From: an uncultured Paracoccaceae bacterium
GTDB lineage: Bacteria > Pseudomonadota > Alphaproteobacteria > Rhodobacterales > Rhodobacteraceae
Assembly (NCBI GenBank): GCA_947493335.1
Contig: CANLQO010000001.1
Location: 434,001-498,000 of the forward strand
Direction of reading: 5' to 3'
DNA length: 64,000 bases
Positions 1-8,006 of the stretch are shown here, piece by piece. How positions within the stretch are numbered: the first letter of the stretch is position 1; each line of letters opens with the position of its first letter. The translations under genes were made by a program, and so were the position numbers. The notes under the pieces are model-generated. The model worked only from the letters and a program-made list of their open reading frames with translations, was not told where the DNA came from and did not search any database.

Positions 1-1047
1 GGGGCCACAGCTGATACGAATGCAGCGGTCTTGCGGTGCCACAAAAGGCATGCGGACAAAGATGCCCTGATCGATCAGGCTTTTCAGGACGTTACGGGCA
101 AACTCTCCGTCTTTGCCGCAGTCAATCGCGACAAAGTTGGTGGCCGACGGCAAAGGTGTGAGGCCGTTTTCCAGTGCGATTGCACTGATCCTGTCACGAC
201 TTTGTGCGACCATGGTTTTGATGTCGTCCAGCCAGTTTTCATCTTTTAGGGCGGCGAGGGCGGCGACTTGGCTGGGGCGCGACATGCCAAAATGATTGCG
301 GACCTTGTTGAAGGCCATGATCAGCGGTCTGGACCCCAGCGCATAGCCAACACGGGCGCCAGCCAGGCCATAAGCCTTTGAAAACGTGCGCAAACGGATG
401 ACGCGTGGGTCGTCAGGTGACACAGCAGGGGATGTGCCATCCGGGGCGAGTTCAACATAGGCCTCGTCAAGAATCAGCAAGGCCCCCGGTGGGACGGCAG
501 CGATCATGCGGGCCATCGTGGAGGCGTCATGGTGGCTGCCCATGGGGTTATCCGGATTGGCAATGTAGATCAATTTTGCCTTTGTTTCCCGGGCCTTGGC
601 AATCAAACGGTCGGGGTCTTCGTAATCGCCCGCATAGGGAACGGAATGTAGAGATCCGCCGTATCCGGCGACGTGATAGTTGAAGGTGGGGTATGCGCCT
701 GCGGAGGTCACAACCGAATCGCCGGGTCCAATGGTCAGGCGCACCAAAAGACCCAGCAGGGTGTCGATACCGGCGTCGATGGCGATATGGGCTGCGTCGA
801 TTCCGTGATGTTTTGCAAGGGCTTGGCGCAGATCGTGGCTTTCGGGATCGGCATACATCCAGGCGTCACGGGCGCTGTCCTGCAGGGCGCGGATTGCAAG
901 TGGCGAGGGGCCGAAGCCATTTTCGTTGGCGCCAAGGCGAGCCGTAAATCTTTGATTTCGCTGACGTTCCTGCGCCTCGGGCCCGACAAAGGGGACAGTT
1001 GCGGGCAGGCTGGCGGCGAGGGCGGTAAGGCGTGGATCTTGTGTCAT
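1..1047 (-). CDS. hisC: Histidinol-phosphate aminotransferase-like PLP enzyme (3' end cut by window)
   Basis: This is a fold-type I pyridoxal-phosphate aminotransferase of the HisC group, which swaps an amino group between glutamate and a phosphorylated or aromatic keto compound. The reverse strand reads from the ATG at 1047 without a stop to the window edge, so the C-terminus is missing. Visible landmarks are ANENGFGPSP near the N-terminus, YIANPDNPMG (substrate/PLP pocket), LILDEAYVE (PLP-ring Asp/Tyr) and FSKAYGLAGARVGY, whose Lys is the Schiff-base residue. No strong Shine-Dalgarno precedes the ATG. Family membership is clear; whether it serves histidine or aromatic amino-acid synthesis cannot be settled here. 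Confidence 0.85.
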   Translation of the reverse strand, partial: MTQDPRLTALAASLPATVPFVGPEAQERQRNQRFTARLGANENGFGPSPLAIRALQDSARDAWMYADPESHDLRQALAKHHGIDAAHIAIDAGIDTLLGLLVRLTIGPGDSVVTSAGAYPTFNYHVAGYGGSLHSVPYAGDYEDPDRLIAKARETKAKLIYIANPDNPMGSHHDASTMARMIAAVPPGALLILDEAYVELAPDGTSPAVSPDDPRVIRLRTFSKAYGLAGARVGYALGSRPLIMAFNKVRNHFGMSRPSQVAALAALKDENWLDDIKTMVAQSRDRISAIALENGLTPLPSATNFVAIDCGKDGEFARNVLKSLIDQGIFVRMPFVAPQDRCIRISCGP

Positions 1048-1065
1048 GGGGGAAAGATCAGCAAT

Positions 1066-1090
1066 TTGCCCCCTGTCCGCAATGGGGCAA
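1066..1090. promoter_or_regulatory. Dyad symmetry between divergent hisC-like gene and small ORF
   Basis: TTGCCCC and its complement GGGGCAA are separated by 11 nt in the short divergent intergenic region. It could be an operator or a 5' UTR hairpin of either gene. Only the symmetry is seen; the function is a guess. Confidence 0.3.
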
Positions 1091-1131
1091 TGCGGTAAAG
1101 TCTTGTTCGGCTTGAAGAAAAGGAGAGCCTG

Positions 1132-1281
1132 ATGTTGAGTAGACGTGGATTTTTGGCTGCCACCGGCGCGGCAGGTGTGGTGCGGTTTGTGCCGGTTTTG
1201 GCAAAAGAGCGGCGGATTCTGACGCTCGTTTATGACAAGGCGTTGGGGGGTTTGCGGGCGGTGGAGCGGGTCGTGCGTTAA
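1132..1281 (+). CDS. Small Tat-signal-like protein, 49 aa
   Basis: A 49-codon frame begins MLSRRGFLAATGAAG, which has the RRxFLxx core and hydrophobic stretch of a twin-arginine signal, followed by a short basic tail ending RAVERVVR. The ATG is preceded by AAAGGAGAG at good spacing, which supports translation. Almost nothing remains after a signal cleavage, so it may be a membrane-anchored micropeptide or the remnant of a longer Tat substrate. It diverges from the hisC-like gene and faces valS. I do not recognise a function. Confidence 0.55.
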   Translation: MLSRRGFLAATGAAGVVRFVPVLAKERRILTLVYDKALGGLRAVERVVR

Positions 1282-1322
1282 GCGACCGTTACGGTGGCGC
1301 GTTAACCTTGTGAAACAGCGGC

Positions 1323-1342
1323 GCAGGCCCCGGGGGGCCTGC
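1323..1342. repeat. GC-rich hairpin in the small ORF/valS convergent gap
   Basis: GCAGGCCC and GGGCCTGC form an 8-bp stem around a CGGG loop, about 40 nt after the stop of the small ORF. There is no T-tract, so it is at best a weak or bidirectional terminator. Confidence 0.35.
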
Positions 1343-1410
1343 ACGACATTCTGGCACAACTGGCATGCGTCATTTGCAAGTTTCGTGGTGAATTCTTGCG
1401 GCACCCGTCG

Positions 1411-1451
1411 GAACCTCCGGCGGGCATATTTTTATTCAAAAGAAAGACTTA
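1411..1451 (-). repeat. Interspersed repeat copy 1 (abuts valS stop)
   Basis: The core CCTCCGGCGGGCATATTT (1414-1431) is followed by a TTC/AAGAAAG tail that runs into the valS stop codon. Related copies lie at 11373, 18480, 35330 and 54061. Read on the minus strand the element directly follows the valS stop. Confidence 0.75.
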
Positions 1452-4400
1452 GTCGATTTCCATCAGCTTTTGCAGCGCGGTGGATAATTGCGCGATTTCG
1501 CCGTCTCTGAGTGAAAGATTGTGTTGGGCTTCTTCGACCACGTCCGGCGGGGCGGAGGCCACGAACTTGGGGTTGTTCAACCGGCCACGCAGGCCGCCTG
1601 CCTCTTTCTCGATCTTGGCCAAGGCTTTGGAAAGACGTTCCTTTTCTGCATCCACGTCGATGATATCGGCCAGTGGCAGGGCGAATGTCGCCCCTGTTGT
1701 CGCAACTGTGATCGATCCCTTGGGGGCCGCGTCCTTGGTGATGCCGGTGATCCGGGCGAGTTTCTGGATCATCGCCATGTTGTTGGCCAGTGCCGTGTCG
1801 GAGTCCGCATCGCTATCTGTTTGAATAACAGGGATTTTCAGGCCCGCGGGCACATTCATCTGCGCGCGCGCAGAGCGGATGCCCTCGATCAGGGAGATCA
1901 CCCAGTTCATTTCGCGGTCCGCATCAGGGTTAACGAGGTCGGCGGCGGTGTAGCTGGGCCAGTCGGTGTGGATCAGCGGCTTGGCTCTTGTTCCCATGAT
2001 GGACCAGAGCTCTTCGGTGATGAAGGGCATGAAGGGGTGCAAGAGGGCTGCGCATTGATCGAGCACCCAGGCCATAACTTCCTGGGTTTCCTGCTTTTCT
2101 TCGGCTGAACCATCAAGCAGCAACGGCTTGGAGAGTTCCACGTACCAATCGCAGACCTTGCCCCAGACAAAGGCGTAAAGCGCGTTTGCTGCGTCGTTGA
2201 AGCGGTATTCAGTCAGTGCGGCGTCGACAATTTCGCGGGTGCGTGCGGTTTCACCGACGATCCAAGCGTTAACAGTGCGCAACCCATGCACATTCCATAC
2301 ACATTCCGTAGGGGTCGAAGTGTTAACTTTATTAACCTCAAAAACGCCGTTCATTTCGGCGAAACGGCAGGCATTCCACAGCTTGGTGCCGAAGTTGCGG
2401 TAGCCCTTGATGCGGTCTTCTGAAATTTTCAAAACACCACCGATCGCTGCCATGGCGGCGTTGGACATGCGCAGGGCGTCGGCGCCGTATTGGTCGATCA
2501 TGTCGAGCGGGTCGATCACGTTGCCGGTGGTCTTGGACATCTTCTGGCCCTTCGCGTCGCGGACCAGCTGGTGCAGGTAGACCGTATGGAAGGGGTTTTT
2601 CTGTTCCACGGCCTGAGACATCATCATCATCCGGGCGACCCAGAAGAATAGGATGTCCTGACCGGTGATGAGCACGTCGCCAGGGAAGTATTTTTGCAGC
2701 TCGGGCGTGTCCTCGGGCCAGCCGAGGGTGCCGAAGGGCCAGAGGCCGGAGGAGAACCAAGTGTCGAGGACGTCTTTATCTCTTGAGAGAGTGATTTGGC
2801 GTTGACCGTTCAATCTCGGAGAAAGAATGCCGCTCATTTTGCCTTCGCGTAGATTCGATCCTGTGGAGTCTTGGAAGGAAAACTTTGTTTCTTTCCCGTA
2901 ATAGTCAGCCGCTTTCGAAGCAGCTTCCTCATGATCGACACCACAAAAACAAACCATGTCAAAAAGTCCCGGGTGTTTAAGCCCAAGTTCTTTTGATGCA
3001 TCAATCAAAGACACAAACTGATCGTCCGGAGCGTTTTCCAGCGTCAAGCCACGCTCTGCTAACATTGTTTTTTGTTTCTCAAAAACAGGTTCGTACCACT
3101 CGACTGATCGAATGTCCGGCCCATACCAAACCGGAATCTGGTGGCCCCACCACAACTGCCGCGAGATGCACCAGGGTTCGATGTTTTCCAGCCAGTGGTA
3201 GAAGACCTTTTCGCCGCTTTCGGGCATGATCTTCACTTCGCCTGACTTCACGGCGTCCAAAGCGGGGCCGACGATTTTGGCGGTGTCGACGAACCATTGG
3301 TCGGTCAGCATCGGTTCGATCACGACTTTGGAGCGGTCGCCGAAGGGCTGCATGATTTTCTTGTTTTCGACGTAGGGAATGAACTCCGGCAGGTCGGTCT
3401 GGTCGCCGTCGCGGTCCTCGGCGGCCTCTCGCGCGGGGTTGGGGACCATCACCGCGTTACCCTCTGCGGTGATGTCGGCCACCACGGCCTTGCGGGCCTC
3501 GAACCGGTCAAGTCCGCGGTATTCCTCAGGCACCATGTTCATCGCGGCGATCATCGCCTCGTCAAAATCCTGTTCGCCGTTTGCGATTTTCTGGGCGATG
3601 GCGGCCTCTTGCACATAGGGCTTGCCGTCGGCGCGCATGGCACCCTTGGTGTCCATCAGGTTGTACATCGGAATGCCGCCGCGCTTGGCGACTTCGTAGT
3701 CGTTGAAGTCATGGGCGCCGGTGATCTTCACCGCACCTGAGCCGAAGTTCATATCGGGGTAGGGGTCGGTGATAATCGGGATCAGGCGGCGCTGGTCCTT
3801 GGGGCCGACCGGGATTTCGCAAAGCTTGCCAACGATAGGGGCATAGCGTTCGTCGTCCTTGTGGACGGCCACTGCACCGTCGCCCAGCATGGTTTCGGGC
3901 CGGGTCGTCGCGATGGAGATATAATCGCGGGTTTCGCGCAGGGTGACGTTGCCGTCTTCGTCTTTCTCGACGTATTCATAGGTCTCGCCGCCCGCGAGCG
4001 GGTATTTGAAGTGCCACATGTGGCCGTCGACTTCGATGTTTTCCACCTCGAGGTCAGAGATCGCGGTTTCAAAGTGCGGGTCCCAGTTGACGAGGCGTTT
4101 GCCGCGATAGATCAGCCCCTTGTTGTACATGTCGACGAAGACCTTGAGGACGGCGTCGTGGAAGTTGCCGGGCTTTTCGGTGTCGGGGGCAGAGGCGGCA
4201 CCGGACATGGTGAAGGCAGAGCGGGACCAGTCCATGCTGTCGCCCAGACGCCGTGCCTGTTGTTCGATGACGCCGCCCTTGTCGGCCTTCCAGTCCCAGA
4301 CCTTTTTCAGGAACGCCTCGCGCCCCATCTCGGTGCGCTTGGGTTGCTGGGTCTCGGCCAGTTCCTTTTCCACCATCAGCTGGGTGGCGATGCCCGCGTG

Positions 4401-4649
4401 GTCGAGGCCGGGTTGCCAAAGGGTGTCGAACCCCTGCATCCGCTTCCACCGGGTCAGGATATCCATCAGGGTGTGGTTGAAGGCGTGGCCGACGTGCAGG
4501 TGGCCGGTGACATTGGGCGGCGGCAGCTGGATGCAAAACGTCTCATCCCGGCTGGCATTGGCCCCGGCCTTGAAGGCGCCGGAATTTTCCCAATCGGCGT
4601 AGATTTGCGGTTCGCGCGCGGCGGCGTCGAATGTCTTTTCCATTGGCAT
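1449..4649 (-). CDS. valS: Valyl-tRNA synthetase, 1066 aa
   Basis: ValRS charges tRNA-Val in the cytoplasm. It is a class I synthetase with the HIGH-type motif PPNVTGHLHVGH (residues 44-55), a CP1 editing domain after about residue 190, the WFSSGLWPFGTLGWP segment (631-645) and KMSKT (703-707); the C-terminal anticodon-binding and coiled-coil arm end the protein. The ATG at 4649 and a second one two codons later are both usable. Odd feature: about 70 extra residues between IPVWYGPD (505-512) and RDKDVLDTW (623-631), containing a VCFCGVDHEE stretch, encoded by visibly AT-richer DNA (about 2780-3110). A second AT-rich patch lies near 2265-2345. Identity is certain; the insert is discussed as a finding. 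Confidence 0.98.
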   Translation of the reverse strand: MPMEKTFDAAAREPQIYADWENSGAFKAGANASRDETFCIQLPPPNVTGHLHVGHAFNHTLMDILTRWKRMQGFDTLWQPGLDHAGIATQLMVEKELAETQQPKRTEMGREAFLKKVWDWKADKGGVIEQQARRLGDSMDWSRSAFTMSGAASAPDTEKPGNFHDAVLKVFVDMYNKGLIYRGKRLVNWDPHFETAISDLEVENIEVDGHMWHFKYPLAGGETYEYVEKDEDGNVTLRETRDYISIATTRPETMLGDGAVAVHKDDERYAPIVGKLCEIPVGPKDQRRLIPIITDPYPDMNFGSGAVKITGAHDFNDYEVAKRGGIPMYNLMDTKGAMRADGKPYVQEAAIAQKIANGEQDFDEAMIAAMNMVPEEYRGLDRFEARKAVVADITAEGNAVMVPNPAREAAEDRDGDQTDLPEFIPYVENKKIMQPFGDRSKVVIEPMLTDQWFVDTAKIVGPALDAVKSGEVKIMPESGEKVFYHWLENIEPWCISRQLWWGHQIPVWYGPDIRSVEWYEPVFEKQKTMLAERGLTLENAPDDQFVSLIDASKELGLKHPGLFDMVCFCGVDHEEAASKAADYYGKETKFSFQDSTGSNLREGKMSGILSPRLNGQRQITLSRDKDVLDTWFSSGLWPFGTLGWPEDTPELQKYFPGDVLITGQDILFFWVARMMMMSQAVEQKNPFHTVYLHQLVRDAKGQKMSKTTGNVIDPLDMIDQYGADALRMSNAAMAAIGGVLKISEDRIKGYRNFGTKLWNACRFAEMNGVFEVNKVNTSTPTECVWNVHGLRTVNAWIVGETARTREIVDAALTEYRFNDAANALYAFVWGKVCDWYVELSKPLLLDGSAEEKQETQEVMAWVLDQCAALLHPFMPFITEELWSIMGTRAKPLIHTDWPSYTAADLVNPDADREMNWVISLIEGIRSARAQMNVPAGLKIPVIQTDSDADSDTALANNMAMIQKLARITGITKDAAPKGSITVATTGATFALPLADIIDVDAEKERLSKALAKIEKEAGGLRGRLNNPKFVASAPPDVVEEAQHNLSLRDGEIAQLSTALQKLMEID

Positions 4650-4762
4650 CGGTCTGGTCCTGTCTGGTTGCTGACCGAATAGCGAAAGGGGCGGGGAAGG
4701 AAAAGGGTGTGATGCCGCAGGCTTGCCGTCTAAAGATGGATTGAAGCAAGCCCCGAGGTACC

Positions 4763-5524
4763 ATGCGCCATCGCGTCCCGCCCAAGCACGACCGCAAGTT
4801 CCCGCGCGGATGGTTTGATTTGTTCTACGGAAAAGGCGGGATCAAGCCCGTTCTTGCGGGCGTTTTGCTGGTTGTGCTGACGGTGGTGAGCGTGCTGGGC
4901 TATCAAAAGGCCGCACGCTTTGATCGCGAGGGAGAGATGGTCAAGGCCACGATTGTGCGCATGTGGATTGATCAGGACGACGACGGCGACACTTATCACG
5001 CGCGGTTCCGCTATGTGATAAAGGGGCGCGCGTATGAGGGGCGCAAGAACGTCGGTTCAAAGTATTACCGTCAGGCATCGGTCGGCGACATTCGTGAGGT
5101 CCGCTACCTGCCCAGCGATCCCGGGACGTTTGAGTATTACGTGGGCGAAGCGCGGGACAACGCCTTTTTCTGGCAAATGGCGGCGGGGGGTGCGGGGGTT
5201 CTGGCGCTGGGCCTGATGTACTGGATCGGCCGGCGTGTGAACCGCGCTGTGCTGGCGCGGGACCGGGGGTATCTGGCCGTTGCGACGGTGCAATCGATCA
5301 CAGAGCGCAAGAACAGCGGCAAGCTGACCGGACGCGGCTATATGCGGTTCAAGACAGAGGACGGGATCACGGGCGAGACGATGGATAGGGCCATTGGCGA
5401 ACTGCGCCGAATTGGCAAAGGTGCCAAGATCAATGTCTATGTCCGCAATGGCCACGCCGTCTGGGAGGGGGATGTTGGTCCGCGCGACCTTGACCCTTCG
5501 CGCCTGCCTAAGGTTGACCGCTAA
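4763..5524 (+). CDS. DUF3592-like membrane protein, 253 aa
   Basis: Two predicted membrane segments (about residues 28-46 and 135-153) flank a soluble region with the VKATIVRMWIDQDDD / FRYVIKGRAYEG / VGDIREVRYLPSDP pattern typical of DUF3592-like proteins, and a second similar beta-rich domain follows the second helix. GAGG lies just before the ATG. The next gene has the same two-helix, two-domain layout, so the two are likely tandem paralogues. No biochemical function is known to me. It diverges from valS. Confidence 0.7.
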   Translation: MRHRVPPKHDRKFPRGWFDLFYGKGGIKPVLAGVLLVVLTVVSVLGYQKAARFDREGEMVKATIVRMWIDQDDDGDTYHARFRYVIKGRAYEGRKNVGSKYYRQASVGDIREVRYLPSDPGTFEYYVGEARDNAFFWQMAAGGAGVLALGLMYWIGRRVNRAVLARDRGYLAVATVQSITERKNSGKLTGRGYMRFKTEDGITGETMDRAIGELRRIGKGAKINVYVRNGHAVWEGDVGPRDLDPSRLPKVDR

Positions 5525-5608
5525 TCCGCGCGATCATCGCCATGATGCTGCCGCTGTCCTTTGGTTCAATTGCGCCAAGGTAGTTACAATCCGGGCGATC
5601 AAGGCGAC

Positions 5609-6427
5609 ATGGCAGGCAAATTTCAGCGAAAGACCACGCAGACATGGTTTGGCTTGTTCCGTCATCATGGCGGATGGGCTGCATGTCTTGGTGCGGCTGT
5701 CCTGATCGTTCTGACGGCTATCAGCGTCATTTTCTATTTGCGTGACCAGTCGCTGGTTGATCGTGCGATCCCGGTGCAGGCCGAAGTTCTGGAACTTGAC
5801 CGGATGGATTTGTTTCGCCAAGACGGCGCGACGGTCCTGCTGCGGATTGATGGGCCTGCTGGCGCCTTTGAGCACGACATGCCCGTTGACTGGACATTTT
5901 ATACCAAGCACACCCAAGGCAGCGCGGTAAGGCTCTTTTATGTGCCAGATGCGCCACCCCGACTGATGTGGGCGTTGCCCGATCCTTTGGCGCGGGGCTG
6001 GGCCTACCAGTTGGCGGCGGGCTTTGTGGGGATCATGACACTTGGATTTGGCGGCTTTGCGGCAGTCCGCACAACTGACGCCATTCGGGCAAGGCGCTAT
6101 GGGCCAATCACCAAAGCCAAGGTGCTGCATAAAGAGGTCGTCAAACGGCTTGCCTGGGAGCGGTTGTTGTTCGAACGCGAAACGCTCGACTTCTTCGGCA
6201 TCAGCAACGAAACCGACATGTCCCGTTTGGTGTTTCGTGACCAAAAGGGACGCAGGTGCCGGTCACTTCCGCATCACAATGGCCAGTTGCGGTCGATCGA
6301 AACCGGTGACGAGATTGACGTGTATCTTGGCGTGCATCGTAGCTGGTGGGTTGGTGATCTTGGACCGCGCCGCAGCCACGACAGTGATCTGCCGCAGGTG
6401 CGTCATCGGCGGCAAAGGCTGGGTTAA
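5609..6427 (+). CDS. DUF3592-like membrane protein paralogue, 272 aa
   Basis: Same architecture as the preceding gene: a membrane helix at about residues 26-43 (AAVLIVLTAISVIFYL), a periplasmic domain ending in the VRLFYVPDAPPRL motif, a second helix (FVGIMTLGFGGFA) and a C-terminal cytoplasmic domain with GDEIDVYLG and a final VGDLGPR motif shared with its neighbour. I chose the ATG at 5609 because AAGGCGAC precedes it; an upstream in-frame ATG at 5561 has no such site. Function unknown. Its end overlaps the stop of the convergent HD-domain gene by four bases. Confidence 0.65.
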   Translation: MAGKFQRKTTQTWFGLFRHHGGWAACLGAAVLIVLTAISVIFYLRDQSLVDRAIPVQAEVLELDRMDLFRQDGATVLLRIDGPAGAFEHDMPVDWTFYTKHTQGSAVRLFYVPDAPPRLMWALPDPLARGWAYQLAAGFVGIMTLGFGGFAAVRTTDAIRARRYGPITKAKVLHKEVVKRLAWERLLFERETLDFFGISNETDMSRLVFRDQKGRRCRSLPHHNGQLRSIETGDEIDVYLGVHRSWWVGDLGPRRSHDSDLPQVRHRRQRLG

Positions 6428-7017
6428 GCCACCAAAGCCTCGCGCGCACCGGGGCGGATCACCTCGGGGTCATAGGGCGCGCGGGCGAATACCTCGCGCA
6501 CGCGGTCTGCGAAATGCGACAGCGGCAGGGTGTCATAGCCCGGATCGAAAGAGCTTTGGTCCCAGCGTTCGCAGAACGTGGCGCAGTCATCAAAATAGAC
6601 GTGACCGGCATAAGCCTGACGCTTTTCCGGATCAGCGCCGACATGTTCACCAAAGTAGAGCAATTGAAAGTCGCCGTGCTTTTCGACCACCCATGTGACC
6701 TGTTCGCGCACAAAAGGTCGCAGAATCGAGGCCGCATATTCATCGTGATTGTAGGGCGCATAAATGTCGCCAATGTCATGCAAAAGGGCCGCCACGATCC
6801 AATCGATGTCTGCGCCGTCGCGTTCAGCCCGTGTCGCCGATTGCAACGAATGGCCAAGGCGTGTGATCTGATAGCCTGACAGCCCTTCATCAAGGTCCAC
6901 CAGCGCGGTCAAAAGCCGGTCGGCGGTGCCTTTGGTATGCGCCACCTCATGCTTGGTCAGAAAATCGTAGTCTTCCTTGTCGCCGTCTTTCATCGCGGTG
7001 AATTTGACTTGGTCCAT
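6424..7017 (-). CDS. HD-domain protein, PhnZ/TmpB-like putative diiron oxygenase, 197 aa
   Basis: This compact HD-domain protein carries the ligand set of the mixed-valent diiron oxygenases: H56 (in LGHSLQ), H80-D81 (in LLHDIGD), H91, H114 and D153. The 24-residue spacing from the GHSLQ histidine to the HD pair matches what I recall for PhnZ, which cleaves the C-P bond of 1-hydroxy-2-aminoethylphosphonate. It lies four bases downstream of a PhyH-family dioxygenase, the same pairing as PhnY-PhnZ. The PhnZ substrate-contact residues just before that histidine do not seem conserved, so the substrate may differ. An HD phosphohydrolase is the alternative. Confidence 0.7.
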   Translation of the reverse strand: MDQVKFTAMKDGDKEDYDFLTKHEVAHTKGTADRLLTALVDLDEGLSGYQITRLGHSLQSATRAERDGADIDWIVAALLHDIGDIYAPYNHDEYAASILRPFVREQVTWVVEKHGDFQLLYFGEHVGADPEKRQAYAGHVYFDDCATFCERWDQSSFDPGYDTLPLSHFADRVREVFARAPYDPEVIRPGAREALVA

Positions 7018-7020
7018 CGC

Positions 7021-7881
7021 TTAGGCCTTTTCATAGAAAGAGCTGGCCTTAGCCGCGCCCTTCATCATCACAGACGTCTGGAGTTTGCGGATTTTGTCAT
7101 AGACCGCAAGCGCGTCCGGCGTGAAAGGGCCGGTGGGCACCGGATAGGGCTCCCAATTGTTGTGCCGGTCTTCGCCAAGCGCCAGATGGGCAAAGTCACG
7201 CTCTCCGCCTGATTTGACGATCTCGGGCACGAGGTAGCGGATCACCACACCGATACGGCGATCATCCGAAGAATTGGGCCCCGATCCATGGATCGTCAGC
7301 CCGTGGTGCAACGAGATCTCGCCGGGTTGCAGGGTTAGCGCGGTTTTGTCGGCATCGGCCACATCAACGCGGATTTCCTGACCGCGTGACAGCAGGTTCT
7401 GGTCGTCGAATGTGTCCACATGCGGCAGGATCGTGTTTTTGTGGCTGCCGCGCACAACATCCATGCAGCCGCTTTCGCGGGTTGCGGGCGAAAGGGCAAG
7501 CCAGGCCGTTGTCAGCCCGTCAATTTCGCCCATGCCCCAATAGGTCAGATCCTGATGCATGGTTACGACCGCTTTTGTCTGCGGCTCTTTGATCAGGAAT
7601 TCGACGGAATAAAGCATGACATCCGGGCCCAGCACGCCCGAGACCGCCTCTAGAATGCCGGGATGGGTGCCCATCTGATGCGCAAGCGGCATGACCACCT
7701 GCGCATTGATGCGCTTGTAGGTGTTCAGCGGCAGCGGCAGACCATTATCGAGCCATTCCGCCTCGAAGGCTTCAAACGCGGCGCGCAATTCTGCGGCGTC
7801 TGTTTCCGACATCACGCGAATGGGAAAGAGATAGCCGTCTTTCCAGTAGGATTCAGCCTGTTCCTTTGACAATCGGGTCAT
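7021..7881 (-). CDS. PhyH-family Fe(II)/2-oxoglutarate dioxygenase, 286 aa
   Basis: A phytanoyl-CoA dioxygenase family protein with the facial triad H109-x-D111 ... H198 (MHQDLTYWG and GLTIHGSGPN) and a likely 2-oxoglutarate-binding Arg at R208 or R215. The family hydroxylates small substrates such as phosphonates, compatible-solute precursors and acyl-CoAs. I set the start at the ATG at 7881 because AGGAGA precedes it; the longer upstream frame has no such site. Four bases separate it from the downstream HD protein, so the two are very probably co-transcribed and act in sequence: this enzyme hydroxylates, the HD oxygenase cleaves. The substrate is not known; a 2-aminoethylphosphonate-like compound is a hypothesis. 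Confidence 0.8.
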   Translation of the reverse strand: MTRLSKEQAESYWKDGYLFPIRVMSETDAAELRAAFEAFEAEWLDNGLPLPLNTYKRINAQVVMPLAHQMGTHPGILEAVSGVLGPDVMLYSVEFLIKEPQTKAVVTMHQDLTYWGMGEIDGLTTAWLALSPATRESGCMDVVRGSHKNTILPHVDTFDDQNLLSRGQEIRVDVADADKTALTLQPGEISLHHGLTIHGSGPNSSDDRRIGVVIRYLVPEIVKSGGERDFAHLALGEDRHNNWEPYPVPTGPFTPDALAVYDKIRKLQTSVMMKGAAKASSFYEKA

Positions 7882-8006
7882 TGGTGTCTCCTGGTTTTGG
7901 CTAAGCTTTGCAGGGGCAGGATTTGCCGTCTTGTCTGACTGCGACATCTGGACACGCGGGCGCAGGCGGTTAGGTTCGCGGTAAGCCGAGATCACGGGAG
8001 AGGCCG

